Positions 32,701 to 41,935 are shown, counted from the first letter of the stretch. The stretch: DNA of 64,000 bases from an uncultured Phascolarctobacterium sp. (GCA_949295115.1 CASFJU010000003.1:38153-102152), one strand, 5' to 3'. The notes: generated from the sequence alone by a model not told the origin. Translations and numbers: made by a program.

Positions 32701-33917
32701 ACTACGAACTTGACGCGGAACGCCTTGTAAAAAGGTTTACCGCTTACGCACAAATAAACACCGCTTCCGACGAGAGAAGCACGCAGCTGCCCAGCAGCGA
32801 AGGCCAGTGGCAGCTTGCGGAATACTTAAAAAACGAACTGACGGCGCTGGGGCTTACGGGCGTAAAAGTAACCGATAAGTGCTATGTGCTGGCAGAACTG
32901 CCCTCAAATACGGAGGCTCCTGTTATCGGGCTCATTGCCCACATGGATACCAGCGGCGAGGCAAGCGGAGAAAACGTGCAGGTAACAATGCACAAAGCAT
33001 GGGACGGCAGGGATATCGCCCTTGCGCCGGACTGTGTTTTAAGCACTAAAAACTTTCCGGAAATGTCGGCTTACATTGGTCAGGACATTTTAACGGCTGG
33101 CGGCGCTACGCTGCTCGGCGCAGATGACAAGGCGGGCCTTACTGCCATCGTCAGCGCGTGCGAATATTTGCTGGCGCACCCGGAAATCAGGCACGGCAAA
33201 ATTTTGCTGGCCTTCACGCCGGATGAAGAAATCGGGCGCGGTACGGACGGCTTCCCGCTGGACGAATTTAAGGCTGATTTTGCTTACACCGTTGACGGCG
33301 GCAAATTGGGCGAGCTGAATTACGAAACCTTTAACGCCTGCAACGCCAAAATAATTTTTAACGGCGTGTCCGTGCATCCCGGCAGCGCCAAAAACAAAAT
33401 GCGCAACGCCGTAACCATGGCGGCGGAGTGGCAAATGGCATTGCCGCAGGGCGAAAAGCCGGAATACACCGAAAATTACGAAGGATTTTACCACTGCCTG
33501 CGCATTGAAGGCGGCACCGACCGCGTGGAGCTGGATATGATTCTGCGCGACCACGATAAAAACATTCTGGCAAAACGCAAACAGCTGCTGCTGGACTTGG
33601 CTGCCTTTATGAACGCCAAATATGGCGCGGGCAGCGTGGAATGTAATTTGCAGGATGTGTACTGCAATATGAAGGAATACATCACGCCGGTGTTTGAAAT
33701 TGTGCAGCGTGCCGAAAACGCCATGCGCGAAGCAGGCGTTGTGCATAAGCTGGTGCCGGTGCGCGGCGGTACGGACGGTTCGCGCCTTTCGGAAATGGGC
33801 TTGCCCTGCCCCAATATTTTTACCGGCGGGCACAACTTCCACGGACGTTTTGAATATCTGCCCGTGCCTTCGCTTGTAAAATGCACCGAAGTGCTGCTGA
33901 ACATTGTAAAAGCGTAA
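32697..33917 (+). CDS. pepT: Peptidase T (tripeptide aminopeptidase)
   Basis: A 406-residue M20B zinc aminopeptidase releasing N-terminal residues from tripeptides in the cytoplasm. Motifs are IAHMDTSGEASG (about residues 79-90), LLGADDKAGL (about 138-147), FTPDEEIGRGTDGF (about 173-186) and a late GGTDGSRLSEMG (about 356-367). The start is ATG 32697 behind AGAAGGA, overlapping the folK stop. Its function is unrelated to folate; it shares the transcript. Confidence 0.95.
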   Translation: MNYELDAERLVKRFTAYAQINTASDERSTQLPSSEGQWQLAEYLKNELTALGLTGVKVTDKCYVLAELPSNTEAPVIGLIAHMDTSGEASGENVQVTMHKAWDGRDIALAPDCVLSTKNFPEMSAYIGQDILTAGGATLLGADDKAGLTAIVSACEYLLAHPEIRHGKILLAFTPDEEIGRGTDGFPLDEFKADFAYTVDGGKLGELNYETFNACNAKIIFNGVSVHPGSAKNKMRNAVTMAAEWQMALPQGEKPEYTENYEGFYHCLRIEGGTDRVELDMILRDHDKNILAKRKQLLLDLAAFMNAKYGAGSVECNLQDVYCNMKEYITPVFEIVQRAENAMREAGVVHKLVPVRGGTDGSRLSEMGLPCPNIFTGGHNFHGRFEYLPVPSLVKCTEVLLNIVKA

Positions 33918-33941
33918 AAATTAAACAGTTACAAACAAAAT

Positions 33942-33973
33942 AAAAAACTCCGCAGTTTTGCTGCGGAGTTTTG
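33942..33973. terminator. Bidirectional terminator
   Basis: AAAACTCCGCAG-TTTTG-CTGCGGAGTTTT between convergent pepT and the helicase-operon gene. Confidence 0.9.
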
Positions 33974-33982
33974 TTTGTGGAG

Positions 33983-34537
33983 TTAAGGTTTTACTCTAAA
34001 GATAATAGTTGAGTTAATATCTGCTGTTCTGATGTCGCAGGGTTTATTTCCGGGCAGGAAAATTTGCAATTCATAAAACCAAAGGCAAAGCAAAAAGTTA
34101 TCAATGAATTTTTGCGAGCGTCTTTTTAGACCGTAACGTTTTAATAAGGTGCGTAATTTTATTATAACGTAATCGCGCTCACTTAAATAACGTATACGCA
34201 GCCTTATACTTTTGAAAAACAAATCCAAATCAGAATAATCGGCAGTAAAATCACCGTCAGAAATTTCTATGTCTCGTGATGTGAGTAAATTTTTTATTGA
34301 CGGAAATTCTGCGTCGATAGTTTCTTTATCAAAAAAATAATAGCTCCAATAAGAGGCAGTTAAAAATAATTTACGCCGGTTGTTTTTGTATTTTAGGGCA
34401 AGTAAATTTTTTTCGTTTTCTGATATTTGCTTTAGTATGTTTGAAAATTCAATAACAGTTAAATTTTCGCTGGATAAAATAGCGCCTAAATCAAGAGCTG
34501 TGTAATAGAATGGCTGTAGTTCTTTTAAGGTTACCAT
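33983..34537 (-). CDS. Unknown partner of the helicase-HNH gene
   Basis: I do not recognise this 184-residue protein. It is soluble and rich in Leu, Lys, Phe and Tyr, without metal or catalytic signatures I can name. There is a basic helical part around L-K-R-Y-G-L-K-R-R-S-Q-K-F (about residues 138-150). Its ATG shares one base with the helicase stop (TAATG), so translation is coupled and the products probably act together. It is AT-rich like its partner and ends at the pepT terminator. Confidence 0.8.
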   Translation of the reverse strand: MVTLKELQPFYYTALDLGAILSSENLTVIEFSNILKQISENEKNLLALKYKNNRRKLFLTASYWSYYFFDKETIDAEFPSIKNLLTSRDIEISDGDFTADYSDLDLFFKSIRLRIRYLSERDYVIIKLRTLLKRYGLKRRSQKFIDNFLLCLWFYELQIFLPGNKPCDIRTADINSTIIFRVKP

Positions 34538-36798
34538 TATTTATCACTCTTTTTACGATTGCAACTCCTGCAAAGTATTTGTAGGTTTTCAGGAACACTT
34601 TTGCCGCCTTTGTTTAATGGTACAATATGGTCAACTTCAAAACCCTTCCAGTTAATATTAGTTATACCACAATTTGCGCATTGATAATTACCGTCAGCAT
34701 TTTTTGACTTGTCAAAAGTAGTTTTGCGTAAGTAATGTTCATATCGTGGAGCAATTTCTTTGATTTTATAAAGGGGTAAATTTTCTATTTTGATTTTTGG
34801 ATTTTTTATGTTAGGCGGTTCAATTGGTTCTAAAATTTTATCAATTTCAATATCTATATGACGTTTAAATATAGTTCTATTTATAAAGAACAATCTTAAA
34901 ATATTATTATCATTATCATTCCAAAGATTGTCAATATATTCTTTTTCTTCTACGCGATTTAATTTTTGACTGATAATGTGTTTGGCAATTTGTGCAACAT
35001 CTAATCTGTTTTTATCAATATAATCAAATGAATAAAATTGAGGGGAAGTAGAATATTGAGCATAGTATTTTAAAATATTTAGTACATCTTCTTCTGCGTA
35101 TGGTGGAATAGATTCGTATTGGAAAAATCTATCGTGACATTCGGCTTCCATTTTAAATAATATTTCATCAGGTAAATTTTCATCATCGCAGTTATATTCT
35201 TTAAAAAGATAAGGTAGATAATTTATAAAGTCATTATAAGATTTTTCCGTATTATTATATACCATTACTTCGCAGGTATGGTCTGTACCGTTTTCTTCGT
35301 TATAGGTAAAGGTATACATGCCTAAAGGTATTCTTTGACTGAAAGGAACGTTTTCAATCATTGTAGTATCAACTGTGTCATCAAGAAGCTTGGCAAATTC
35401 TTCTAATTTAGCGATAGAAATGAGCATTATATCGCGTTTAGCACGTTCTTTAGGTTCTTCATTGAAGAAATCGTTGTTGCCTTCAAACAGGCTTTCAGGA
35501 TTAACCCATGCAATACGCTTATCCCAGTCATCAATAAAAGATACAATATAAGCTTGTGCTGTGCCGCCTGCTTTAACGCCGCGCAATGCTCTGCCAACCA
35601 TTTGCGTCATTAAAATTGTAGAAACTGTTGGACGAGCGAGGAAAACGGTTTGCGTTTGTGGTAAGTCTACACCTTCGGTTAAAATATTAACATTGATTAA
35701 AACATTAATTTCTTTGTTGCGGTATTTTTCAATTTTTTCTTCATTTTCTTTTGAGAGATTAATTAATAATTGTCCGTCTAAAATAGAAGAAACAATATAA
35801 TCTGCTTTAATGCCTTCTTTTTCAAATACAGCTTTTAATTGAATAGCATGATTGATATTAACAGCAAAAACAAGAGTTTGACCGTATTGTTTTTGGTTGT
35901 CTTTATATGTTTTAACAATAAGGTTATTGCGGTCTTTACTTGCTATCATCTTTTTAACGATTTTTTCAGGGATATTGTCAAAATGCTGGATTTTATTCCA
36001 ATCATCAATACTTAAATCATCACCATAATGTTCTTCGGTATAGTAATGTTCAAAAACAGGAGTGGAGAGAATCTGACGTTTGATGAGTTCTTTGAGATTA
36101 ATAGCATAAGCCATACCAAGGTCGCCGTAAACAGCGTCATTTTTCTTCATATCAACACCATCAGAGTAGATTTTAGAAAGTAAACCTTCCTCTTTAGCGC
36201 TGGTACGGAACGGTGTTGCTGTTAAACCGATAAGTTTTAAATTAGGGACGAGTTCTTTAACATGGTCTATAATTTTACGGTAAGTTTTGGCAATTGAATG
36301 GTGTGCTTCATCGATAACAAAATAAAGTTCATCTTCACCTTTTAACCATTCATCAAGGCAGCTTAAATTTCTGCCGAGACTGTCTTTACTGGCAATAATA
36401 AGCTGGTCATCAGGTTTAATATCAATAGTCCTGCCATGGTTTTCTGCACCGGAGATGATACGGAAGGTAAATGAAGAAGTATGAGGAAGGTTAGAAATAA
36501 ATGCTTGTTTTCCAAAGGAATCAAGTGCCTGGTCAAGCAGCATTTGACGGTGTGCTATCCAAAGAACCTTTTTCTTTTTATCAATGGCGTTTTTTAAGAG
36601 CCATACGGAAGCCGTGTAAGTTTTACCGCCACCTGTAGGTAAAACTACCATTGTTGCATAATGAGATTTTTCGTTTATTTTATCAAGGCATTGCATTGCT
36701 TTTATTTGATGGTCATAAGCAATTCGAGTGTTTTGTGTTTTTTTACGCAGAATTTCACCGGAAGAAGTTGATTCAACAAATTCGATCTCTGGTTTCAT
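34537..36798 (-). CDS. SF2 (ResIII-type) helicase fused to an HNH nuclease
   Basis: A 753-residue protein. The N-terminal helicase core has motif I PTGGGKT (about residues 54-60), motif II DEAH, motif III TATPFR, a helicase C domain with ILTEGVDLP and motif VI QMVGRALRG (about 385-393). A 200-residue region of unknown role follows. The C-terminal 50 residues are an HNH nuclease: CANC, EVDHIVPLNKGG, ENLQILCRSCN. The build resembles restriction or defence helicase-nucleases. The gene is clearly more AT-rich than its surroundings, suggesting transfer. ATG 36798 has AAAGGA 8 bp upstream; the earlier in-frame ATG is too close to that site. Confidence 0.88.
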   Translation of the reverse strand: MKPEIEFVESTSSGEILRKKTQNTRIAYDHQIKAMQCLDKINEKSHYATMVVLPTGGGKTYTASVWLLKNAIDKKKKVLWIAHRQMLLDQALDSFGKQAFISNLPHTSSFTFRIISGAENHGRTIDIKPDDQLIIASKDSLGRNLSCLDEWLKGEDELYFVIDEAHHSIAKTYRKIIDHVKELVPNLKLIGLTATPFRTSAKEEGLLSKIYSDGVDMKKNDAVYGDLGMAYAINLKELIKRQILSTPVFEHYYTEEHYGDDLSIDDWNKIQHFDNIPEKIVKKMIASKDRNNLIVKTYKDNQKQYGQTLVFAVNINHAIQLKAVFEKEGIKADYIVSSILDGQLLINLSKENEEKIEKYRNKEINVLINVNILTEGVDLPQTQTVFLARPTVSTILMTQMVGRALRGVKAGGTAQAYIVSFIDDWDKRIAWVNPESLFEGNNDFFNEEPKERAKRDIMLISIAKLEEFAKLLDDTVDTTMIENVPFSQRIPLGMYTFTYNEENGTDHTCEVMVYNNTEKSYNDFINYLPYLFKEYNCDDENLPDEILFKMEAECHDRFFQYESIPPYAEEDVLNILKYYAQYSTSPQFYSFDYIDKNRLDVAQIAKHIISQKLNRVEEKEYIDNLWNDNDNNILRLFFINRTIFKRHIDIEIDKILEPIEPPNIKNPKIKIENLPLYKIKEIAPRYEHYLRKTTFDKSKNADGNYQCANCGITNINWKGFEVDHIVPLNKGGKSVPENLQILCRSCNRKKSDK

Positions 36799-36831
36799 GA
36801 CGTTCATCCTTTCAATAAGTGTATATAATTT

Positions 36832-36860
36832 AGTATATCACCGCGTAAAATAGATAGCAA
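36832..36860 (-). promoter_or_regulatory. Promoter of the helicase-HNH operon
   Basis: On the minus strand TTGCTA (36855-36860), 17 bp, TATACT (36832-36837), about 35 bp before the start codon. No obvious operator. Confidence 0.6.
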
Positions 36861-36891
36861 ATATTATAGAATTAAGAATTATCAGGATATA

Positions 36892-36929
36892 AAAATAGCC
36901 CAAAACTGACTATAGCAGTTTGGGCTATT
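36892..36929 (-). terminator. Terminator of the pentapeptide-repeat gene
   Basis: AATAGCCCAAACTG stem with its complement (one bulge), followed on the minus strand by TTTTTAT. Confidence 0.8.
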
Positions 36930-36942
36930 CACCTATTCACTT

Positions 36943-37680
36943 TCAAAATTTTGCTTTGTCTTTAAACGCTCTGCCGAAATCGGTAAGGGTTAAATCGGCG
37001 TAGCTGAAGTCGGCGTCGTTGAGCATGGCGCGGTCAAGACGCGCGCCGTTAAGCTGTGCGTGCTGCAAGCTTGCGCGGGATAGCCCTGCGTCCGTCAAAT
37101 CTGCGCCGGTAAGGTTTGCGCCCGTCATTTTGGCGTTGTACAAATTGGCGTGCGTTAAAACAGCGTCCGTCAAATTTGTTTTGTACAGCCAGCCGTAAGA
37201 TAAATTGGCGTAGCTGAAATCGGCTTTGACGGCGTTGGCGTTGTCAAGCGTTGCTTCCATAAGTTTGGCGTAAGCAAAGTTAGTGTTTGGCATATCGCAG
37301 CCGCGCAGGCTGGTGCGGAACAGCGTTGCGCCGCTGAAGTTTGCTTTATCTAGCTTGCTGCCGTTTAAATTGGCGTAGCTTAAATCCGCACCGGCTAAAT
37401 CGGTACTGCTTAAAGTGCAGCCTGCCAGCACGGCGCGGTGCAGGTTAGCGTTTTTTAAATCAGCGCCGGTAAAATCCGTGCCGTTAAAGCGTGCGCCGTT
37501 TAGGTCTGCGCCGCTTAAATCAATGCCTGCCAGATTCAGCCCGCTTAAATCAGCGCCGCTTAAATCGCCGCCGGGGCAGCTTACGCCGCTTTGCACAAGC
37601 TGCACATGGTAGCTGCTATAGGCAAGTGCCGCCGTCGGTAAGGCCAGGCAGCACATCAGTGTCAGTAAAAATTTCTTCAT
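36943..37680 (-). CDS. Exported pentapeptide-repeat protein
   Basis: A 245-residue protein with a clear signal peptide (MKKFLLTLMCCLALPTAALA) followed by about 40 tandem pentapeptides of the A(D/N)LxX kind, from residue 35 to near the end, for example GADLSGLNLAGIDLSGADL. These fold into a right-handed quadrilateral beta-helix. Cytoplasmic relatives mimic DNA and protect gyrase; an exported one must have another role, perhaps envelope scaffolding. The start is the ATG at 37680 (GAGGT 5 bp upstream). It lies 7 bp after the HAD gene, so they are co-transcribed. Confidence 0.88.
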   Translation of the reverse strand: MKKFLLTLMCCLALPTAALAYSSYHVQLVQSGVSCPGGDLSGADLSGLNLAGIDLSGADLNGARFNGTDFTGADLKNANLHRAVLAGCTLSSTDLAGADLSYANLNGSKLDKANFSGATLFRTSLRGCDMPNTNFAYAKLMEATLDNANAVKADFSYANLSYGWLYKTNLTDAVLTHANLYNAKMTGANLTGADLTDAGLSRASLQHAQLNGARLDRAMLNDADFSYADLTLTDFGRAFKDKAKF

Positions 37681-37687
37681 AAGTACC

Positions 37688-38380
37688 TCATTCGTTAAAC
37701 ATCTGCGCCAGCTCTTTGGGGTCGGCGGGCAGTTCGTCCAAAATTTTCCACGGCTCACATTCTGCAAGCTGTTCGCGCGTGTAGGTGCTGCCTGCCAGAA
37801 CAACAAGACAGCGCGCGCCGATGGCTTTGGAGCATTTTATGTCGTTGGGCGTATCGCCGATAAAGAACACGTCAGCGCTGCTAATTTCCTCGTCCGGGTG
37901 CAGCAGCTGCAAACGCCTTAAGGCGATTTTGGCAAGCTCGTCGCGGTCTTCGCTTAATTCGCCGCAGACGGCATAATGGCTGTCAAAGTATTTATCGATG
38001 CCGTAGCGGTTTAATTTGGCGTAAGCGCCGGTGGTGGTGTTGCCGGTTAAAAGGCAGGTTGTAAAGCCTTCCAGCCCGTCAAAATAAGCCAGCGTTTCCG
38101 CCACGTTCGGCATTAAGCGCCCCTGACGCTCCTGCAAATATTGCGGCAGCAGGCGGTGGTAGTTTATCAAAAGGTTGGCGGCGTCAAAGGTGCGGCAGCG
38201 CCCTTTGATATCAATGCAGATTTGCTTGATAATCTGCGAATCGGTCGCGCCCGCCAGCGGATGTGAGAACTGAAAATCTTCAACGCCGAACTGCTGCTTG
38301 ATGCAGGCGCGCAAGGCGTCCGCCCCTGCCATACCTGTTAACAGCAGCGTGCCGTCGATATCCCAGAAAATGTATTTCAT
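37688..38380 (-). CDS. HAD-superfamily phosphatase (phosphoglycolate phosphatase-like)
   Basis: A 230-residue HAD hydrolase. Motif I is FWDIDGTLL (Asp nucleophile at about residue 7), motif II is LLTGNT (about 109-114), and motif IV is FIGDTPNDIKC (about 168-178), with an all-helical cap. It probably dephosphorylates a small metabolite such as phosphoglycolate. ACGGAGGG site before the ATG. Confidence 0.88.
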   Translation of the reverse strand: MKYIFWDIDGTLLLTGMAGADALRACIKQQFGVEDFQFSHPLAGATDSQIIKQICIDIKGRCRTFDAANLLINYHRLLPQYLQERQGRLMPNVAETLAYFDGLEGFTTCLLTGNTTTGAYAKLNRYGIDKYFDSHYAVCGELSEDRDELAKIALRRLQLLHPDEEISSADVFFIGDTPNDIKCSKAIGARCLVVLAGSTYTREQLAECEPWKILDELPADPKELAQMFNE

Positions 38381-38428
38381 AAAACCCTCCGTTATTACTA
38401 AAAGAAAAAGCTGCCGTTGGGCAGCGTT

Positions 38429-38890
38429 TTAAATGGATTTGGGGCGCATCATCAGCTTGGATAATTTTTTGCCAAAGGTTTTGGCTTTGCGGATGATTTT
38501 GGTGTGCGATTTGCGGCGCGGTTTCATATCGCTTTCGTTGCCGAAGTCGCCGCGTTCCAGATAGGTGATTTTGGATTTATCGGGGTTGAAGTAGTGGCGC
38601 ATAAAACGTGCCAGCCCGTCCGGGTCAGCCTCTTTGAAGCAGGTGAAAATGTCAATCGTGGCAAAGCCCATGTCCGGGTAAACGTGCATGGTGATATGCC
38701 CCTGCTTGCAGTGCGCAAACACGGAATATTCATCGATGCCGTCCTCGTCGTTGACGTATACGCCGCTCGGTTCCATGCCGAAGCGTGCCGCGGCGTCGCT
38801 GAGCATGTGCTCGATGCCGATAACGTCGTCCAAGAGAATATCGCTGCAGTTATACATATCGATGGCAATTTGTGTGCCGATGGATTTCAA
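38429..38890 (-). CDS. SpeD-like protein lacking the pyruvoyl serine
   Basis: A 153-residue protein that aligns by eye with bacterial S-adenosylmethionine decarboxylase: start MKSIGTQIAIDMYNC, then GHITMHVYPDMGFATIDIFTC (about residues 67-87). In true SpeD the segment before that histidine is SES-H and the second Ser is cleaved to make the pyruvoyl cofactor. Here it is KQG-H, so autoprocessing should be impossible. His and Cys of the processing site remain. The C-terminal 30 residues are a Lys/Arg-rich tail not found in SpeD. Start TTG 38890 behind GGGAGGG. Catalysis as a decarboxylase is unlikely. Confidence 0.78.
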   Translation of the reverse strand: MKSIGTQIAIDMYNCSDILLDDVIGIEHMLSDAAARFGMEPSGVYVNDEDGIDEYSVFAHCKQGHITMHVYPDMGFATIDIFTCFKEADPDGLARFMRHYFNPDKSKITYLERGDFGNESDMKPRRKSHTKIIRKAKTFGKKLSKLMMRPKSI

Positions 38891-38998
38891 AGCAGACCCT
38901 CCCAAAATCAATAAAACGTATTTAATTAATTATAGCCAATTTCCGGGGCATTGTCAAAAAATATCGCGCCGGGCGCGGTTTATAAACGGCGCAAAACA

Positions 38999-39007
38999 TG
39001 CTATAAT
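38999..39007 (+). promoter_or_regulatory. Extended -10 promoter of recD2
   Basis: TGC-TATAAT (TATAAT at 39002-39007) with a weak TTTATA at -35 (38979-38984), 35 bp before the GTG start. Confidence 0.5.
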
Positions 39008-39041
39008 AAACTGAACATTTGTTTTGCACGGCGGTGAGCAT

Positions 39042-41249
39042 GTGGAAGAATTACAGGGAACACTGGAAAATGTAATATACCAGAGCGATGACGGCGGCTT
39101 TTGCGTGCTGCGCGTTAAAACGGCGGCGGGGCTGGTGACGGTTACTTATAAAGGCATGGCGCCCTACATGGGCGAAAACATTGTGCTGACGGGCGACTGG
39201 TGCGAGCACGCGCGTTTTGGGCGGCAGTTTAAGGCTGAAAGCCTGCGCGTTGTTAAGCCCAGCACGACGGACGGCATTGAACGCTTTTTGGCAAGTGGCG
39301 CGGTGAAGGGCATTGGGCGCACGATGGCGGCGCGCATTGTGGAGCATTTTGGCAGCCGCACGCTGAGCATTATGGAAAGCGAACCGGAACGCCTGACTGA
39401 AGTGGCTGGCATTGGACGCAAAAAGGCGGAGAGCATTGCCGCTTCTTATGCGGAGCTGAGCGAAATGCGCGAGCTGATGCTGTTTTTGGAGCAGCACGGC
39501 GTCAGCGCCAACTATGCGCCCAAGCTGGCGGCGCGTTATGGCGGCACGGCACTTACCCGCGTGCAGGAAAACCCATACGCGTTAGCCAGCGAAGTAACAG
39601 GCATAGGCTTCCGCACGGCGGATAAAATTGCCATGGCGCTTGGGTGCAGCCGCAGCGACAGGCGGCGCATTGAAGCGGGGCTGGTTTACGCGCTGAACAT
39701 GGCGGGGGCGGCAGGACATACCTGCGTGCCGGAAGAACTTTTGGCGCAGGAAACCGTTAAGCTTTTGCAGATAGAACCGGCGGCGGTGAAGGAGCTGTTT
39801 AAGGAACTGATTGACGAGGACCGCCTGCGCACGGAAGAAGTGGGCGGCCTGCGGCTGATTTACCCGGAATATCTGTATCAGGCGGAAACGCAGGTTGCCA
39901 AACGCCTGCTGGCGTTAAAAGACGCGCCGGGCAAAATCCGCAGCGTCGATGTGGAAAAAATAATAGCCGATTGGGAGCGCAAAGCGGGCATCCAGCTGGC
40001 ACAGGCTCAGAAGGACGCAATTCACGCTTCGCTTAAATACGGCGTGTTTGTACTGACCGGCGGACCGGGTACAGGTAAAACCACCGTAACCAAAGGCATT
40101 TTGACGGTGCTTGAAAAAGCAGGCTGCCGCATTTTGCTGGCAGCGCCTACGGGCAGAGCGGCAAAACGTCTGGCAGAATCCAGCGGACACCCGGCGCTGA
40201 CGGTGCACCGCCTTTTGGAATACCAGCCGGACGGCAGCGGCTTCAACTTCGGCAAAAACGACAGCGACCCGCTCGACGCCGAAGCAATCATTATCGACGA
40301 AGCTTCGATGCTTGATATAACTTTAATGTACCATCTGCTGAAGGCAGTGCCCGGCGGCTGCCGTTTGATTTTCGTCGGCGACGTGGACCAGCTTCCTTCC
40401 GTCGGTCCGGGCTCGGTTTTGAAGGACATTATCCGCAGCAAAAAAATGCCTGTCGTAAGGCTGGAAAACGTCTTTCGCCAGGCGGAGGTAAGCCCCATTG
40501 TGCGCAACGCCCATCGGATTAACCACGGGCAGATGCCGGAGTTTGCCCCGCACAGCGACTTTGAATTTATCGGCTTAGACAACGAATTTATGGCGGCGGA
40601 TTACGTGGCGCAGCTGTACGCAAATATCGCGGCGGAACACGGGCTACAATACGTGCAGGTGCTTTCGCCCATGCACAAAAACCCCTGCGGCGTGCAAAAT
40701 TTAAACAAGGTTTTGCAGCAGCATTTAAACCCGCCCGCGGCGGATAAGGGCGAACTTGTTTTGTCCGGCGGCTCGGTGCTGCGCGAAGGCGACAAGGTAA
40801 TGCAGATACGCAACAATTACGAAAAAGAAGTGTTTAACGGCGACATCGGGCGCATTGTGCGCATCGACGGCGGCAACGTGACGGTTGCGTATGAGGATAG
40901 CGGCAAGCCGGTGTTCACATCGTTTGAGCAGGAATATGAATACGCAGGTATCGGCGGTAACAAAGTTGTTTACACCGCCGGTGAAACGGACGAGCTGCAA
41001 CTGGCTTACGCCATGAGCGTGCATAAATCGCAGGGCAGCGAATACCCGGTGGTAATACTTTTAATGGTGCCGGGGCATTACATTATGCTGCAGCGTAATT
41101 TGTTCTACACCGCAGTGACGAGGGCGCGGCAAAAAGTTGTTATCATCGGCAGCAAAAAAGCAGTGCAGACGGCGGTGCTGAACGATAAAACGCGCAAACG
41201 CTATTCGCTGCTGGCAGAACGTTTGCAGGAACAGGCAGACGTATTTTAA
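39042..41249 (+). CDS. recD2: RecD2-type ATP-dependent DNA helicase
   Basis: A 735-residue 5'-3' SF1B helicase acting in DNA repair without RecBC. Domains in order: an N-terminal OB-like domain beginning ELQGTLENVIYQ, helix-hairpin-helix units around KGIGRTMA and EVAGIGRKKAE, then the helicase core with Walker A TGGPGTGKTT (about residue 340), DEASM (about 421), and a UvrD-like C-terminal part ending in VHKSQGSEYP and TRARQKV. The start is less sure: GTG 39042 with GGTGAG upstream, or TTG 39024. Confidence 0.93.
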   Translation: MEELQGTLENVIYQSDDGGFCVLRVKTAAGLVTVTYKGMAPYMGENIVLTGDWCEHARFGRQFKAESLRVVKPSTTDGIERFLASGAVKGIGRTMAARIVEHFGSRTLSIMESEPERLTEVAGIGRKKAESIAASYAELSEMRELMLFLEQHGVSANYAPKLAARYGGTALTRVQENPYALASEVTGIGFRTADKIAMALGCSRSDRRRIEAGLVYALNMAGAAGHTCVPEELLAQETVKLLQIEPAAVKELFKELIDEDRLRTEEVGGLRLIYPEYLYQAETQVAKRLLALKDAPGKIRSVDVEKIIADWERKAGIQLAQAQKDAIHASLKYGVFVLTGGPGTGKTTVTKGILTVLEKAGCRILLAAPTGRAAKRLAESSGHPALTVHRLLEYQPDGSGFNFGKNDSDPLDAEAIIIDEASMLDITLMYHLLKAVPGGCRLIFVGDVDQLPSVGPGSVLKDIIRSKKMPVVRLENVFRQAEVSPIVRNAHRINHGQMPEFAPHSDFEFIGLDNEFMAADYVAQLYANIAAEHGLQYVQVLSPMHKNPCGVQNLNKVLQQHLNPPAADKGELVLSGGSVLREGDKVMQIRNNYEKEVFNGDIGRIVRIDGGNVTVAYEDSGKPVFTSFEQEYEYAGIGGNKVVYTAGETDELQLAYAMSVHKSQGSEYPVVILLMVPGHYIMLQRNLFYTAVTRARQKVVIIGSKKAVQTAVLNDKTRKRYSLLAERLQEQADVF

Positions 41250-41266
41250 AACAGATTGGTGATAAT

Positions 41267-41923
41267 TTGAATATATTACAAAACTGGTGGCAAACGCTGG
41301 TAAGCGTGTTTTTTACGCAAAGCTGCGCCGTGTGCGGCAGCGAAGTGGAAAGCGGCGTGTTCTGCCCAAAATGCCGCAGCGCAAACCTGATGCTTGAACC
41401 CATGCCGGGGCTGAAATATCTGGACGGCGCGGTAATGGGTTACAAATATGACGGCGCATTAAAAGACATGCTGCACAAGCTGAAATTTGAAGGCGAGCGT
41501 AAATTTTTGCAGCCGCTGTCAGAAGAAGCAGCGTTTATGGCGCGGGCATACGGCGGCAGAAAGTTTGACATGGTGGTTTCCGTACCGACCGACGTACAGC
41601 GGCGCAGAGAGCGCGGCTATGATATACCGGAAGCAGTGTTTAAAAACGCACTGGCAAAGCATGGCGCGTGGCAGCCTGATGTGCTGATGCGTATAAAACC
41701 GACAACGCCTCAGTACGGTTTAACGCCGGGTGAGCGCCGCAGCAACGTGCGCGGCTGCTTTAAAGCGGCAGGCAACGCCCGCGGCAAAATCATTTTATTG
41801 GTTGACGATATTTTAACCACCGGCGCAACGCTGGAAGAAGCTGCCAAAACACTAAAAAACGCCGGCGCAAAAAGCGTTTATGCTTTAACACTGTGTGGCA
41901 GTTTGGAAAATTTTAGGGAATAA
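41267..41923 (+). CDS. comF: ComF-family phosphoribosyltransferase-like protein
   Basis: A 218-residue protein of the ComFC group, which supports DNA uptake in competent bacteria, though many carriers are not known to be competent. It has an N-terminal zinc finger CAVCGSEVESGVFCPKC (about residues 21-37) and a phosphoribosyltransferase domain with the PRPP loop LLVDDILTTGATLEEA (about 176-191). TTG start at 41267, 17 bp after recD2, with a weak GGTGAT site; expression probably depends on read-through from recD2. Confidence 0.9.
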   Translation: MNILQNWWQTLVSVFFTQSCAVCGSEVESGVFCPKCRSANLMLEPMPGLKYLDGAVMGYKYDGALKDMLHKLKFEGERKFLQPLSEEAAFMARAYGGRKFDMVVSVPTDVQRRRERGYDIPEAVFKNALAKHGAWQPDVLMRIKPTTPQYGLTPGERRSNVRGCFKAAGNARGKIILLVDDILTTGATLEEAAKTLKNAGAKSVYALTLCGSLENFRE

Positions 41924-41935
41924 AAATTAAATTTT

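Noticed and set aside
36943..37680. CRISPR-like array suggested by regular short repeats
   Set aside because: The periodicity is 15 bp and encodes pentapeptide repeats; there are no spacers.
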